NCBI GenBank assembly: GCA_029260795.1
Contig: JAJDCO010000031.1
Coordinates: 1-64,000, forward strand
Length of the DNA stretch: 64,000 nt
Reading direction: 5' to 3'
From: Planctomycetota bacterium
GTDB taxonomy: Bacteria > Planctomycetota > OFTM77
A model generated the notes under the pieces. The model was given only the letters and a program-made list of their open reading frames with translations. It did not search any database and was not told the DNA's origin. Positions 26,847-36,415 of this stretch are shown piece after piece; within the stretch, counting starts at the first letter, position 1; every line of letters starts with the position of its first letter. The translations under genes and the position numbers were made by a program.

Positions 26847-28883
26847 ATGAAGACCCTACTTCGACTCGGCCTGCTCGCCGGGCTCGGCCTCGTCACTGCG
26901 ACCGGCTGTCAGCAGGCGCTCGAGCGTCGCGGCACGGCGGACCTCATCCCGCGCTCGACGCTCTTCGGAGCGCCGGACCGCGCGGGCGTCCAGATCAGCC
27001 CGGACGGAAGCCAGATCAGCTACCTCGCCCCGGTCGACGGTGTGCTCAATGTCTGGGTCGCGCCGCGCAACGATCTCGCCGCTGCCCGCGCCATCACCCA
27101 GGACAGTCAGCGCGGTATCCGAAACTACCGTTGGGCGATGACGAGCCAGCACCTGCTCTACGTGCAGGACACGGGGGGTGACGAGAACTGGCGCCTCCAC
27201 AGCGTCGAGATCGCCAGCGGCAAGGACCTCGACCTCACGCCATTCGAGAACACTCAGGCCCGCATCCAGGAGGTGAGCCGTCATTTCCCGACCGAGATCC
27301 TGGTCGCGGTCAATGACCGTTCGCCGCAGCTCCACGATCTCTATCGCATCAACGTCACCAACGGCGAGCGCACGAAGATCTACGAGAACCCCCAGTTCGT
27401 CGGCGTCATCACCGACGAGCAGTACAAGGTGCGATTCGGGTTCCTCCTCACGCCGGATGGCGGCGCTGCCTTGATGGCGATCAACGAGGCGGGCGAGGCG
27501 ACTCCGGCGATCCAGATCCCGACCGAAGACACGATGACGACCAACCCGGTCGGACTCTCCGCCGATGGCCAGACGTTGTACATGACCGACAGCCGCGGCC
27601 GCGACACCAGCGCCTTGGTCGCCTGGAACGTCGCCGACGGGTCGACGAAGGTGCTGGCCAAGAACGAGAAGGCCGACGTCGACGACGTGCTCTTCGATCC
27701 GATGACCCGTAAGCCGCAAGCGGTCTCATTCGACTACCTGCGGAGCGAGTGGGACTTCCTCCAGGGCGCCGTGCTCGCGGACTTCGCCGAGCTGAAGACG
27801 CTCGGTGACGGCGAGATCAGCATCGCCTCGCGCACGCTCGCGGACGACACTTGGATCGTCGCGCTCACCGAAGCCGATGCGCCGGTGAAGTACTACGTCT
27901 GGGACCGCGAGAAGGAAGAGGCGCAGTTCCTCTTCACGAACCGGACCGCTCTCGAAGGCGTCTCGCTTGCATCGCTGCAGCCTCGCGTGATCGAGTCGCG
28001 CGATGGCTTGGGTCTCGTGAGCTACCTCTCGCTGCCCGTCGGCACCGACGATGATGGCGACGGCGTGCCGGACGAGGCGCTTCCGATGGTCCTCGTCGTA
28101 CACGGCGGTCCGTGGGCCCGCGACAGCTACGGCTACAACAACATCCATCAGCTGCTCGCGAACCGCGGCTACGCGGTGCTCTCGGTCAATTTCCGCGGCT
28201 CGACCGGCTTCGGCAAGGCGTTCCTCAACGCGTCGAATCTCGAGTGGGGTCGCAAGATGCACGATGACCTGCTCGACGCCGTCGACTGGGCTGTCGAAGA
28301 GGGGGTCGCCCAGAAGGATCAGGTCGCGATCATGGGCGGCAGCTACGGCGGCTACGCCACGCTGGTTGGCATGACCATGACCCCCGAGGTCTTCGCCTGT
28401 GGCGTCGACATCGTCGGCCCTTCGAACATCGTGACCTTGCTCAACACCATTCCGCCTTACTGGGCACCGATGGTCGCGATCTGGAAGACTCGCGTCGGTG
28501 ATTGGACGACCGAGGAGGGCAAGGCGATGCTCGAGGAGCGCTCGCCGCTCACGCACGTCGGCAACATCGTGCGTCCTCTCTTGATCGGTCAAGGCGCCAA
28601 CGACCCCCGCGTCAAGCAGGCCGAGTCCGACCAGATCGTCGCGGCGATGGAGACGAAGGGCATCCCGGTCACGTACGCGCTGTTCCCCGACGAGGGGCAC
28701 GGCTTCGCACGTCCGGACAACAACCTCGCCTTCTTCGGCCTGACCGAGGCGTTCCTCGCCCAGCATCTCGGAGGCCGCTACGATCCGCTCACCCGGAAGG
28801 AGCTCGAGGCGTCCAGCGTCGAAGTCCGCGCCGGTGTCGCCGGCATCCCCGGCCTCACCGAGCTCGTCTCGGGCACGCGCTGA
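26847..28883 (+). CDS. S9 family prolyl oligopeptidase-like peptidase, lipoprotein
   Basis: 678 residues. ATG 26847 follows GAGGAG and begins a lipoprotein signal (LVTATGC, Cys ~21), so the enzyme should face the periplasm. The N-terminal ~400 residues are a beta-propeller typical of S9. The C-terminal alpha/beta hydrolase has nucleophile GGSYGG (Ser499), Asp586 in GQGANDPRVKQAE and His618 in DEGHGFARPDN, a complete triad. It would cleave short peptides. A GC-rich terminator-like hairpin follows. Confidence 0.92.
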   Translation: MKTLLRLGLLAGLGLVTATGCQQALERRGTADLIPRSTLFGAPDRAGVQISPDGSQISYLAPVDGVLNVWVAPRNDLAAARAITQDSQRGIRNYRWAMTSQHLLYVQDTGGDENWRLHSVEIASGKDLDLTPFENTQARIQEVSRHFPTEILVAVNDRSPQLHDLYRINVTNGERTKIYENPQFVGVITDEQYKVRFGFLLTPDGGAALMAINEAGEATPAIQIPTEDTMTTNPVGLSADGQTLYMTDSRGRDTSALVAWNVADGSTKVLAKNEKADVDDVLFDPMTRKPQAVSFDYLRSEWDFLQGAVLADFAELKTLGDGEISIASRTLADDTWIVALTEADAPVKYYVWDREKEEAQFLFTNRTALEGVSLASLQPRVIESRDGLGLVSYLSLPVGTDDDGDGVPDEALPMVLVVHGGPWARDSYGYNNIHQLLANRGYAVLSVNFRGSTGFGKAFLNASNLEWGRKMHDDLLDAVDWAVEEGVAQKDQVAIMGGSYGGYATLVGMTMTPEVFACGVDIVGPSNIVTLLNTIPPYWAPMVAIWKTRVGDWTTEEGKAMLEERSPLTHVGNIVRPLLIGQGANDPRVKQAESDQIVAAMETKGIPVTYALFPDEGHGFARPDNNLAFFGLTEAFLAQHLGGRYDPLTRKELEASSVEVRAGVAGIPGLTELVSGTR

Positions 28884-28904
28884 TCATCGATTCTCCTGGA
28901 GGAT

Positions 28905-28929
28905 TCCCCGGGGCGCCCTGCCCCGGGGA
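28905..28929 (+). terminator. terminator-like hairpin after the S9 peptidase
   Basis: A 10-bp perfect stem TCCCCGGGGC / GCCCCGGGGA with a 5-nt loop, 22 nt after the stop codon. There is no T-tract. Confidence 0.5.
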
Positions 28930-28989
28930 GCCCCACCGATCGGACGGTCGTGAATCCCGACGTCGGAGGGCAGACTTTACCCGAGCGGA

Positions 28990-29321
28990 CTCTTCTGCCA
29001 GGACGCGCGATGGGCGGCATGAGAGGTGACCGCTCTCTCAATCTGGTCGTCCCAAAGCATCCCTGCCCGATGTCTCGCGACGACAGAGACGGGACGACGT
29101 GACGGACTCCGTTCACGTCTCTGTTGGTTGCTGCGGCGAGCGCCGGGATTGGAGACGCTGGCAGTCGGCTCTCTTGCCAGGACCCGTGAGGGGCGGCAGG
29201 AGACGTGACCTCTCTCTCAACTTGGTCGTCCTCAAGCATCTCGGCCCGACTTTTCGCGACGGCAGAGACGGAGCGACGTGACGGACTCCGTTCGTGTCTC
29301 TGTTGGTTGCTGCGGCGACCG
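28990..29321 (+). repeat. tandem pair of a structured repeat (period 179)
   Basis: Two imperfect copies (28990-29142 and 29169-29321). Each runs from a CTCTCTCAA-YYTGGTCGTCC segment to the core GGACTCCGTTCRYGTCTCTGTTGG. In the first copy ACAGAGACG and CGTCTCTGT flank an inner CGGAcTCCG stem, giving a long bulged hairpin. Related copies in the opposite orientation occur at 36416-36660, and a lone core at 70-87. Short open frames here repeat with the DNA and are unlikely to be genes. Confidence 0.75.
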
Positions 29322-29346
29322 CCTTCCGTGGCTCGGCGCTCCGAAC

Positions 29347-30735
29347 CTAGCGGTCCTTCTTCGCTTCCTGCATGTTGGCCACCTTCTCCAGGCGCGACTC
29401 GAGAGCCGAGCGACCGAACCAGGCTCCGCGGAGAATCACCCCGCGCTGCGATCGGAAGTGCTTCACGTCGGTCAACGGGTTCTTACTCAAGAGCACGAGA
29501 TCGGCGCGCCGACCGACTTCGACCGTGCCGAACTCTGAAGGCTCTCCCAGGAACTCCGCCGCGTCGCGGCTCCCGGCGCAGTAGGCCTCGAAGGGGCTGA
29601 GCCCCGCGGCCACCAGATGCGCCAGCTCCTCGTGGATGGAGTATCCGGGCACGACGTACGGGTTCGGCGTGTCGGTGCCGAGGAGGAGTCGCGCGCCGCC
29701 TTCGTGCAGTGCGCGCGTGATCTGAAGGTGAACCTCGAAGTCGGCTCGCTGCCGATCGAAGTAGGGGAAGCCGCGGTTGCGGAATCGGAAGTCCTGCCGC
29801 GGATCCCACCGTTCCCGGGTCGACGGGGACACGAAGCGCATCTCGGGGCGCGCCTCCCAGGCCTCGACGCGTCGATCGAGATTCGCGATGTGATCGAGCA
29901 CGGTCAGCGTCGGGCAGTTCCATGACTTCGCCCGCACCGTGTCGGCGACGATCTTGGGAATCAACTCGGGGTCGATGAACTCGGCTGAAGCGCGTAGCCC
30001 GCTTCGGCGTCGCGTCGGTGCCTCCGTGCCCTGGATGGCCAAGAGGTATCCGGAGAGATGCTCGATGGAATCCTGAGAAGCGGCGAGGGCGCCCGACAGG
30101 CCGACTGCGTTCGGGACATGCCCCGAGACGCGGAGGCCCTTCTCGCGGGCTGCTGCGACGAGCGCCTCGTAAACGGGCTTGGAGAGTCGGCTGTACACCT
30201 TGATGGCGCCGTAACCCTGCTCGACGGTTTCGGCGACCGCGGCGGCGGCATCTTCCACCGAGTCGACCGGTCGGCTCGCCGGCCAAACGGGCGGTCGACC
30301 GTCGAAGATTGGTCCCGTCGTGTAGACGAGTGGAAAGTAGGTATCCGGGAGCTTCTCGGCGAGTCGGCGCCACTTCAGGTGACGAGAGTCTCCCCACATG
30401 TTGCGCACGGCGAGGACACCGTTGGCGATGAAGAGCGGGAACTCCTCCTCGTGCCACAGGTGGACGTGCATGTCGACCAGCCCCGGCATCAGGAACGCGC
30501 CGGTGCCGTCGAGACACGCGACGTTCTCGGGCAGCGCGACATCGGCCAGCGGACCGATGGCGGCGATGCGTCCGTCCCGAATGAGCACCGTCTGCGCCGG
30601 AATCACTCGATCGGTGTCCATGGGAACGACGGTGACGTTCTCGATGGCGATCGGCTGCGTGGAGGTCAGGTGATCCTCGGACCGAGACGCACCCGTGCCG
30701 AGGAGGCTCATCAGGATCAGAAAGCTACCGATCAT
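29347..30735 (-). CDS. secreted amidohydrolase family protein
   Basis: 462 residues with an N-terminal signal peptide (MIGSFLILMSLLGTGASRSE). It has the metal-dependent amidohydrolase fold: GLVDMHVHLW (HxH metal ligands, ~residue 90), KVYSRLS with a probable bridging Lys, HVPN and IEHLSGY His ligands, and a C-terminal LGTDTPNP Asp. The ending GTVEVGRRADLVLLSKNPLTDV is characteristic of imidazolonepropionase/prolidase-like members. The natural substrate is unknown. The gene ends just beyond the structured tandem repeat. Confidence 0.87.
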   Translation of the reverse strand: MIGSFLILMSLLGTGASRSEDHLTSTQPIAIENVTVVPMDTDRVIPAQTVLIRDGRIAAIGPLADVALPENVACLDGTGAFLMPGLVDMHVHLWHEEEFPLFIANGVLAVRNMWGDSRHLKWRRLAEKLPDTYFPLVYTTGPIFDGRPPVWPASRPVDSVEDAAAAVAETVEQGYGAIKVYSRLSKPVYEALVAAAREKGLRVSGHVPNAVGLSGALAASQDSIEHLSGYLLAIQGTEAPTRRRSGLRASAEFIDPELIPKIVADTVRAKSWNCPTLTVLDHIANLDRRVEAWEARPEMRFVSPSTRERWDPRQDFRFRNRGFPYFDRQRADFEVHLQITRALHEGGARLLLGTDTPNPYVVPGYSIHEELAHLVAAGLSPFEAYCAGSRDAAEFLGEPSEFGTVEVGRRADLVLLSKNPLTDVKHFRSQRGVILRGAWFGRSALESRLEKVANMQEAKKDR

Positions 30736-30763
30736 GGAGCTCGTCTCGAGAGGGGAAGATTGC

Positions 30764-31909
30764 TCACTGCTTCAGCTCATCATAGAGGCTTCGAAGCCGG
30801 CTGGCCGACTCGAACCAATGAAAGGCCCGCGCGCGCTCGAAGCCCGCTTCACGCAGCTCATCGGCGCGGCGACGATCCAGCGTCACGCTCCACAGCGCCT
30901 TGGCGAACGCCTCGTGATCCTCGGGATCGACAAGGACAGCCGCGTCGCCGACCACCTCGCGAATCACCGGACGATCCGCCGCCACGACGGGCAGGCCACA
31001 CGCCATCGCTTCGAGGAGCGGAATGCCGAAGCCTTCGTAGCGGGACGGAAAGGCGAGCGCTTGCGCCGCAGAGTAGAGCGCCGGCAGGTCCTCGTCCTCG
31101 ATGTAACCGGGGAGGTGCAGCTCGACGCCCAGGCGCGCGGCGCGTAGGGCGAGGCGCTTGCCGGTGTTGCGGACCGAGCGCCCGGCGAAGACGAGGGCCG
31201 GAAGCTTCGCTCCTCGACCTTTCAAGAACGCCATCGCGTGCAGGACGCTGAAGAGGTTCTTGCGCGGCTCCAGGTGCCCGACCGACAGGATGTAGCTCTC
31301 CGGCAGCTTGTAGCGTTGGCGCATCGCGGCCAGGCGCTCGGCGTTGCGGATCGGTGTGAACTCGGCACTGACGGCGTTCGGGATTACCGCGATCCGCTCA
31401 GGCGGAAAACCCGTCCGCGTCGCGATCTCGTTCGCCATCGTCTCGCTGACGGCGACGAGGCGATCCACATGGCGCAGCGCGCGGCGGAGCACCAGGCGCG
31501 CGTACAGTTGACGCGCGCTCCAACCCGGGAGGAAGTGTCGCGCATCGTGCAGAGTGTAGACGAGCCGGATGCCAGGCAGCTTGACCAGGGGAGGCGCGTC
31601 GAGGTGTAGGACGCTCACGCCGTCGTTCGCCAGTCGCTGGCGCCAGAGCTCGGGGGAACGGCGCAGGCGCTCGAGCGGCTTTTCGAAAGAGAGCGGCGTC
31701 GCGACCATCGGCGCGCCGGGAAAGAGCGCATCCATCTCGGGCTCGGCTTCGCGCGGGAGGTAGAAGATCAGGTCTTCGAACTCGCCGAGTCGCATCACGG
31801 TTTGATAGAGCTCGACGAAACGTCGCCGAGCGCCGCTCTGGCGAGGGTCGAGGACGAGACCGCTGACGGCCACTCGGCCTCCGGGGGGAGCTGGAGGAAG
31901 CGTGCTCAT
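30764..31909 (-). CDS. GT4 family glycosyltransferase
   Basis: 381 residues with a GT-B fold. Visible are the nucleotide-sugar region YILSVGHLEPRKNLFS and the GT4 EX7E motif in SRYEGFGIPLLEAMACGLPV, followed by DRPVIREVVGDAA. ATG 31909 overlaps the stop of the upstream glycosyltransferase by 4 nt (ATGA), so they are co-translated. It probably adds a sugar to a cell-surface polysaccharide; donor and acceptor are not predictable. Confidence 0.88.
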   Translation of the reverse strand: MSTLPPAPPGGRVAVSGLVLDPRQSGARRRFVELYQTVMRLGEFEDLIFYLPREAEPEMDALFPGAPMVATPLSFEKPLERLRRSPELWRQRLANDGVSVLHLDAPPLVKLPGIRLVYTLHDARHFLPGWSARQLYARLVLRRALRHVDRLVAVSETMANEIATRTGFPPERIAVIPNAVSAEFTPIRNAERLAAMRQRYKLPESYILSVGHLEPRKNLFSVLHAMAFLKGRGAKLPALVFAGRSVRNTGKRLALRAARLGVELHLPGYIEDEDLPALYSAAQALAFPSRYEGFGIPLLEAMACGLPVVAADRPVIREVVGDAAVLVDPEDHEAFAKALWSVTLDRRRADELREAGFERARAFHWFESASRLRSLYDELKQ

Positions 31910-32991
31910 GAGGCGGCAGCGATCTGTCGGTAGACGTCGAGCATGGCGTTCGCGGCACGCTGCCACGTGAAGCTTCGGGCATGCTCTCGACCGCGCGCTC
32001 GCCGGCTCGAGAGCGACTCGGGTCGGGTCAGCAGATCGAAGACGGCGTCGGCGAGTGCCTTCGTGTCTCGAGGCTCGAGAGTCTGCGCGGCATCTCCGAC
32101 GACCTCGGGCAGTGCTCCTCGGTTGGACACGATCGCTGGGCAGCCGGCGGCCATCGCTTCGAGCGCCGGAAGCCCGAATCCTTCCGAGAAGCTCGGGAAC
32201 ACCAGTGCCGTCGCATGGGCATAGAGATCACGCAGGATCGGATCGGAGACGGGACCCAGACCGTGGCGGCGCTCGTGGCCTGCGCGGCGACTGTCTGCGG
32301 CGGCGCCGGCCGCGAGCCAACGCACCTCCCCGAGCCGCGAATCGTCCAGTGCCCGCGCGATCAAGGTGTGATTCTTCCTGGGACGCTCCGCGCCGACGCT
32401 GAGCACATAGGGTCCGTCGGCGAGCCCCCACTCGGCGAGCAGGGCGTCGCGCGGCCGCTCGCTGGGCTTGAAGAACACGGCGTCCACGCCATGGGGCACG
32501 ACATGGATGGGAGCGCGAGCTCCTGGATGGCGCTTCTCGATGGCGGCCGCCGTCGTGCGCGAAGGTGTCACGATGCCGGCCGCATGACGGACGGCATGGC
32601 GGAGCGCGAGGCGGTGATTGAGCCGGCGTCCGCGATCGAGGCGCGGCGCGCCCGTCAGCCAGGGAACCTCGTGCACCGTGGCCAGTCGAGGGACCGGTCC
32701 TCCCAGAGGAATGGCGGAGACCGGCGAGTGGACGAGGTCGAAGCCTCGTCGCACCAGGAACCGCATCAGGTGAATCTCTCGCCAGATCGGGCCCGGGCGT
32801 CGGGAGGGGATCACATGGCGACGCCAGGTCTTCGGGAGCTCGGCGTCGATCGGAATCGTTCCTTGGGAGACGAGCACGAACTCATGATTCGGGGCAAGCT
32901 CGTCCAAGGCTCGGAGCAAGCCGCGCTGCGCGCGCTGGACGCCCGTTGGCGGGAGCAGGCCTTGGATCGTGACGTCGTGAGCGATTCGCAC
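31906..32991 (-). CDS. GT4 family glycosyltransferase
   Basis: About 361 residues. The N-terminal DVTIQGLLPPTGVQRAQRGLL is the usual glycine-containing loop of GT4 enzymes. YVLSVGAERPRKNHTLI and SFSEGFGLPALEAMAAGCPAI give the donor site and EX7E motif. The start is chosen as GTG 32991 (VRIAHDVT); the open frame continues upstream, but that part overlaps the divergent ACT gene and looks non-homologous, and GTG 33045 is another option. Operon with the following glycosyltransferase. Confidence 0.85.
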   Translation of the reverse strand: MRIAHDVTIQGLLPPTGVQRAQRGLLRALDELAPNHEFVLVSQGTIPIDAELPKTWRRHVIPSRRPGPIWREIHLMRFLVRRGFDLVHSPVSAIPLGGPVPRLATVHEVPWLTGAPRLDRGRRLNHRLALRHAVRHAAGIVTPSRTTAAAIEKRHPGARAPIHVVPHGVDAVFFKPSERPRDALLAEWGLADGPYVLSVGAERPRKNHTLIARALDDSRLGEVRWLAAGAAADSRRAGHERRHGLGPVSDPILRDLYAHATALVFPSFSEGFGLPALEAMAAGCPAIVSNRGALPEVVGDAAQTLEPRDTKALADAVFDLLTRPESLSSRRARGREHARSFTWQRAANAMLDVYRQIAAAS

Positions 32992-33106
32992 GGAGCGGTT
33001 GCCGGAGAGGTTCGAGGCGGTCGGTTGCAGGTCCCAGTGCGTCACCCTAGACTGGCGCGCCGTGGTCTGCAACTCACCGGATCCCCGTCCGTCCCGAGGG
33101 AGTCGC

Positions 33107-33511
33107 ATGGAAATCGTGACCCAGCTCTCCATCTTCATGGAGAATCAGCCGGGCGTGTTGTCGCGGATCTGTGACGCCCTCGGTGGCCACAAGATCCAGA
33201 TCCAGGGCTTCAGCATCGTCGAGTCGAGCGAGCACGGACTCATCCGTGCCGTCGTGAGCGATCCCGTCCGCGCCATTCACGTCTTGGGCGAAGGCGGGTT
33301 GCTCGTCACCGAGCGCGACATCCTCTCGCTGAAGGTGCCCAACCGAGCCGGAGCCCTGGCCGAGATCGCGCGCCTCCTCGGGCGACACCGCATCAACATC
33401 CTCTACGGGTACGGCTCGAACGTCGAGCGCACTCGAACCGGGCAGATGTACCTGTCCGTCTCGAATCCCGAGCGCGCCCTCGAGATCCTGTCGGCGCAGC
33501 TGGATTACTGA
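33107..33511 (+). CDS. two-ACT-domain protein
   Basis: 134 residues consisting of two ACT-type regulatory domains: residues ~3-70 (IFMENQPGVLSRICDALGGH) and ~72-134 (LKVPNRAGALAEIARLLGRHRINILYGYG). ACT domains bind amino acids or similar small ligands and regulate enzymes. ATG 33107 follows GAGGGA. It is a lone gene in a glycosyltransferase region and is transcribed opposite to it, so its client enzyme is not apparent. Confidence 0.85.
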   Translation: MEIVTQLSIFMENQPGVLSRICDALGGHKIQIQGFSIVESSEHGLIRAVVSDPVRAIHVLGEGGLLVTERDILSLKVPNRAGALAEIARLLGRHRINILYGYGSNVERTRTGQMYLSVSNPERALEILSAQLDY

Positions 33512-33548
33512 GGACAGAGCAGTCCGGGCCTTCGAAGGGACGATCGAA

Positions 33549-33715
33549 TCGGAGGGCGGACTTCAGTCCGCTGAGTGCTCGTCCAAGGCCAACGAGAAGT
33601 CGATCTCAAGAGGGAAACGGAGGGCGGACTTCAGTCCGCTGGAAGCGCCCTCGGCGATCACGACGGCTTCGGAACGGCGAAAGAGCTCCCACCCGAATGA
33701 ATTCGGGCCTCCGAG
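33549..33715. repeat. cluster of three dispersed hairpin repeats
   Basis: Two copies read TCGGAGG/ACGGAGG then GCGGACT-TC-AGTCCGC (33549-33571 and 33617-33639), i.e. the minus-strand form. One copy reads CCCGAAT-GA-ATTCGGG-CCTCCGA in the plus form (33693-33715), matching the copy at 288-310. All three lie in the 251-nt gap between the ACT gene and the next glycosyltransferase, which holds nothing else. Confidence 0.8.
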
Positions 33716-33762
33716 GGGACGGAATGGAAGCACCGCGATGAGCGACACCGGGTCGCAGATCT

Positions 33763-34869
33763 TCATCCCCCACTCAGCTCCTCGTACACCTCTCGCAGCG
33801 TCTCGGCGCAGCGGCGCCACGTGAACTGACGAGCCCACTCGCGGCCGGCGTCCCGCGTCGCCGCGTCGGAGGCCTTCGTGAGCGCCGAGGCCAACCCGGC
33901 TTCGATCGCGTCCACCGAACGCGGGTCCACATGCGACGCATGGTGGCCCGTCGCCTCGATCAGCGCGGGTCGATCCGACGTCAGGACCGGACACCCGAAG
34001 GCGAGCGCCTCCACGGCGGGAAGGCCGAAGCCCTCGTCGAGGCTCGGGTAGACGAACAACCGCGCCCCGGCATAGAGCGCGCGCAGCGTCGCCTCGTCGA
34101 CGCCTTGTAGCCACCTCACGCGGCCCTCCCGCTCGCCGGCCTCGATCGCCCGAACGATCTCGTCATCGAGCCAACCTCGGGCACCGGCGATCACGAGTGG
34201 CGGCGCGTCCGGCAGTCGAGCATGGGCCTCGAGGAGTCGAAGATGATTCTTGCGCGGCTCGAGGGTGCCGACGGTGAGGACGTACTCGGACGGGACACCG
34301 CGCGGCAACACTCCCGACGCCTCGCCCCCCACGAGCACGTGATCGATGCCCGGCGGTGCGACTCGGATGCGATCCTCCGCGACACCGTAGCGCTCGATGA
34401 TGTCACGACGGGACGCTTCGCTGATCGTGAGAATCCTCTGCGCCCGGGGCACGATGGCGTGGACCCGCTCCCGCAACGTCGCAGCCCCCTCCTGGCCGTG
34501 GTACTCGATGTCGTGCTCGAAGGAGAGGTCATAGAGCGTGATGATGAGCGGTGTCGTCGTGCGAACTCGCGGATAGATGTAGTCCGTGAGATGAGCGACC
34601 TCGACCTTGCCCAGCACGCGCTCGATCGTGTGCCCGGTACAGCGCTCTAGCGCTCGAATGAGCCGACCGGGCACTCGTCGCCGATGCAGAGTGAACCGCG
34701 CCGGCATCGGAGGGGGCGCCACGGCGTCCGCCTTCCAGAAGTAGGCGTAGAGCGAGTAGCGGTTCTCGTGATCGATCTCCATCAGCGCGCGCACCGACTC
34801 CCGAACGTAGCGAGCGATGCCCGCCTGATTCCAGAGCGCCGGTCGATAGTCGATGCCGATGTGTCTCAT
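33763..34869 (-). CDS. GT4 family glycosyltransferase
   Basis: 368 residues. MRHIGIDYRPAL...AGIARYVRESVRAL is the typical GT4 N-terminus. EYVLTVGTLEPRKNHLRLLEA and PSLDEGFGLPAVEALAFGCPVL provide the donor site and EX7E motif. ATG 34869 was chosen; a GTG at 34884 lies 2 nt after the flippase stop and is an alternative. Directly downstream of a flippase, so it likely builds the same surface polysaccharide. Confidence 0.9.
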   Translation of the reverse strand: MRHIGIDYRPALWNQAGIARYVRESVRALMEIDHENRYSLYAYFWKADAVAPPPMPARFTLHRRRVPGRLIRALERCTGHTIERVLGKVEVAHLTDYIYPRVRTTTPLIITLYDLSFEHDIEYHGQEGAATLRERVHAIVPRAQRILTISEASRRDIIERYGVAEDRIRVAPPGIDHVLVGGEASGVLPRGVPSEYVLTVGTLEPRKNHLRLLEAHARLPDAPPLVIAGARGWLDDEIVRAIEAGEREGRVRWLQGVDEATLRALYAGARLFVYPSLDEGFGLPAVEALAFGCPVLTSDRPALIEATGHHASHVDPRSVDAIEAGLASALTKASDAATRDAGREWARQFTWRRCAETLREVYEELSGG

Positions 34870-34885
34870 CGCGGGCTCGTGCACA

Positions 34886-36331
34886 TCAGGACTTCATACC
34901 TTCATCAGCTCGCGATCGAGCGAAGGGAAGACGCCCCAGGATCTCGGGCGGAAGGTCGCCGAATCGGAAGGCGCCGACCAGGAAGACGAGGATTGGAACC
35001 GGGAGCCAGAGCCAGATGCTCTGTCCTTGCACGCTCCACGCCACGGCCGCCACGACGCCCGCGATGAGGCCCGGCCAGAGGAGGCGGGAAGAGAATGGCG
35101 AGACGCGGGTCGCTCGGTGAATGAAGAGCGCGGCGCCGATCGCGATCAGCGTCTCGGTCGCGAGCGTGGCGGCGGCGGCACCGTGGCGACCGTAGATCGG
35201 GATGAGCCAGAGATTCAGCAGCACGTTACCGACCAGTCCCGCGGCCGTCAGGGCCAGCGCCAACGACTGCCGATGGATCGCGATCAGGCCGTGGATCATG
35301 AGCTGGCCGGCAAACAGCGCCGGGACGGTGGCGATCAGGATACCGAAGCAGTCGGCCGACTCGGCGAAGCGATCCGAGTACGCGAGGGTGACGATCTCGT
35401 TACGGAGCGGAACGGCCGCTGCCGCGATGGGCAGCGCCAGGAGCATGAGTCCGTGGAACAGCCGCCGATAGAAGGGTCCGAAGGCCTCGCGGTCCTGCAC
35501 ATACAGCCGGCTCAGCACAGGAAACGTGGCCAGCAGGATCGACGCGGGCACGAGTAGCGGGAAGTTCATGATGCGATAGGGCGCATTGTAGAGCGCCAGC
35601 TCGACCTCCCCCTTCATGAGCCGGAGGAGGAACATGTCGGCGTAGTAGTACCCGATCGTCAGCAGGCTCGAGACGCCCCACGGCGCGGCCTCGCGAAGGA
35701 AGGCGATCGTCTCTCGCCAGGTCGCCGCCAGCCAGGGCGCGATGGGTGTCGAGCGCCGGACCAGGAGCCAGGTCGTGACGTGGCTGAGCACGTGCGTTGC
35801 CGCGAAGGCGATCAGGATGCGGCCCGGCTGGAGCCTCTCCGTGATCGTCAGGACCAGGACCCACACCAGGAAGACGAGCGTGCCCAGCAGCATCGAGAAC
35901 GCGTTGGGCAAGAAGCGCGTCTCGACCTGCAAGACCACGGATGCCGTCTGAAAGGCATGGGTCGGGAGATAGGCCGCGGCGAGGCAGATCATCCAACGCC
36001 AGCCCGGCGGCTCGAGGGCAAGCGCCAGGGCGATGGCGAGACCCGTGGCGAGCGTGCCCGTGATCAGCTTGAAGGTGAAGGCGCTCGAGAGCAGGCGCGA
36101 CGCACGCTCGGGGGCGGCAGCGATCTCCCGGGCCGCGATGCCGCTCACGCCGAAGTCGACGGCCGTCGACAGGATGTAGAAGAGCGTGACGTAGAACGTG
36201 TACACGCCGAAGTCGGCCTTGGGCAGCCTGCGCGAGAGCAGCGCGAGCACGGAGAAGCCCACGATCGCCGTCACGATGCGTGCGGCGATCTGGATCGCCG
36301 AGCCTTCGAGGAGCCGCCTGCGTGTGCTCAA
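34886..36331 (-). CDS. oligosaccharide flippase (Wzx-like, MOP superfamily)
   Basis: About 481 residues with ~12-14 hydrophobic helices starting at IAARIVTAIVGFSVLALLSRRL and the DFGVYTFYVTLFYILSTAVDFGVSGIAAREI pattern (given here in parts) common to polysaccharide transporters. It would flip lipid-linked sugar units across the inner membrane. The start is probably TTG 36331 (LSTRRRLLEGSAIQ) preceded by AGGGA. The open frame extends further upstream, but only through the tandem DNA repeat at 36416-36660 and has no transporter-like sequence. Confidence 0.87.
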   Translation of the reverse strand: MSTRRRLLEGSAIQIAARIVTAIVGFSVLALLSRRLPKADFGVYTFYVTLFYILSTAVDFGVSGIAAREIAAAPERASRLLSSAFTFKLITGTLATGLAIALALALEPPGWRWMICLAAAYLPTHAFQTASVVLQVETRFLPNAFSMLLGTLVFLVWVLVLTITERLQPGRILIAFAATHVLSHVTTWLLVRRSTPIAPWLAATWRETIAFLREAAPWGVSSLLTIGYYYADMFLLRLMKGEVELALYNAPYRIMNFPLLVPASILLATFPVLSRLYVQDREAFGPFYRRLFHGLMLLALPIAAAAVPLRNEIVTLAYSDRFAESADCFGILIATVPALFAGQLMIHGLIAIHRQSLALALTAAGLVGNVLLNLWLIPIYGRHGAAAATLATETLIAIGAALFIHRATRVSPFSSRLLWPGLIAGVVAAVAWSVQGQSIWLWLPVPILVFLVGAFRFGDLPPEILGRLPFARSRADEGMKS

Positions 36332-36415
36332 GTCATCCCTACTCGATGAGTGCCTCCCGTCCGGGCGACAGTGTAACGCGGGATCGGTCGGCCATGGTTC
36401 GACGGCTCGGACGGA

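Noticed and set aside
29026..29600. Two short plus-strand frames with similar sequences (LRSxLCWLLRR)
   Set aside because: They coincide with the two copies of the DNA repeat, the second runs into the antisense of the amidohydrolase, and neither has a ribosome site.
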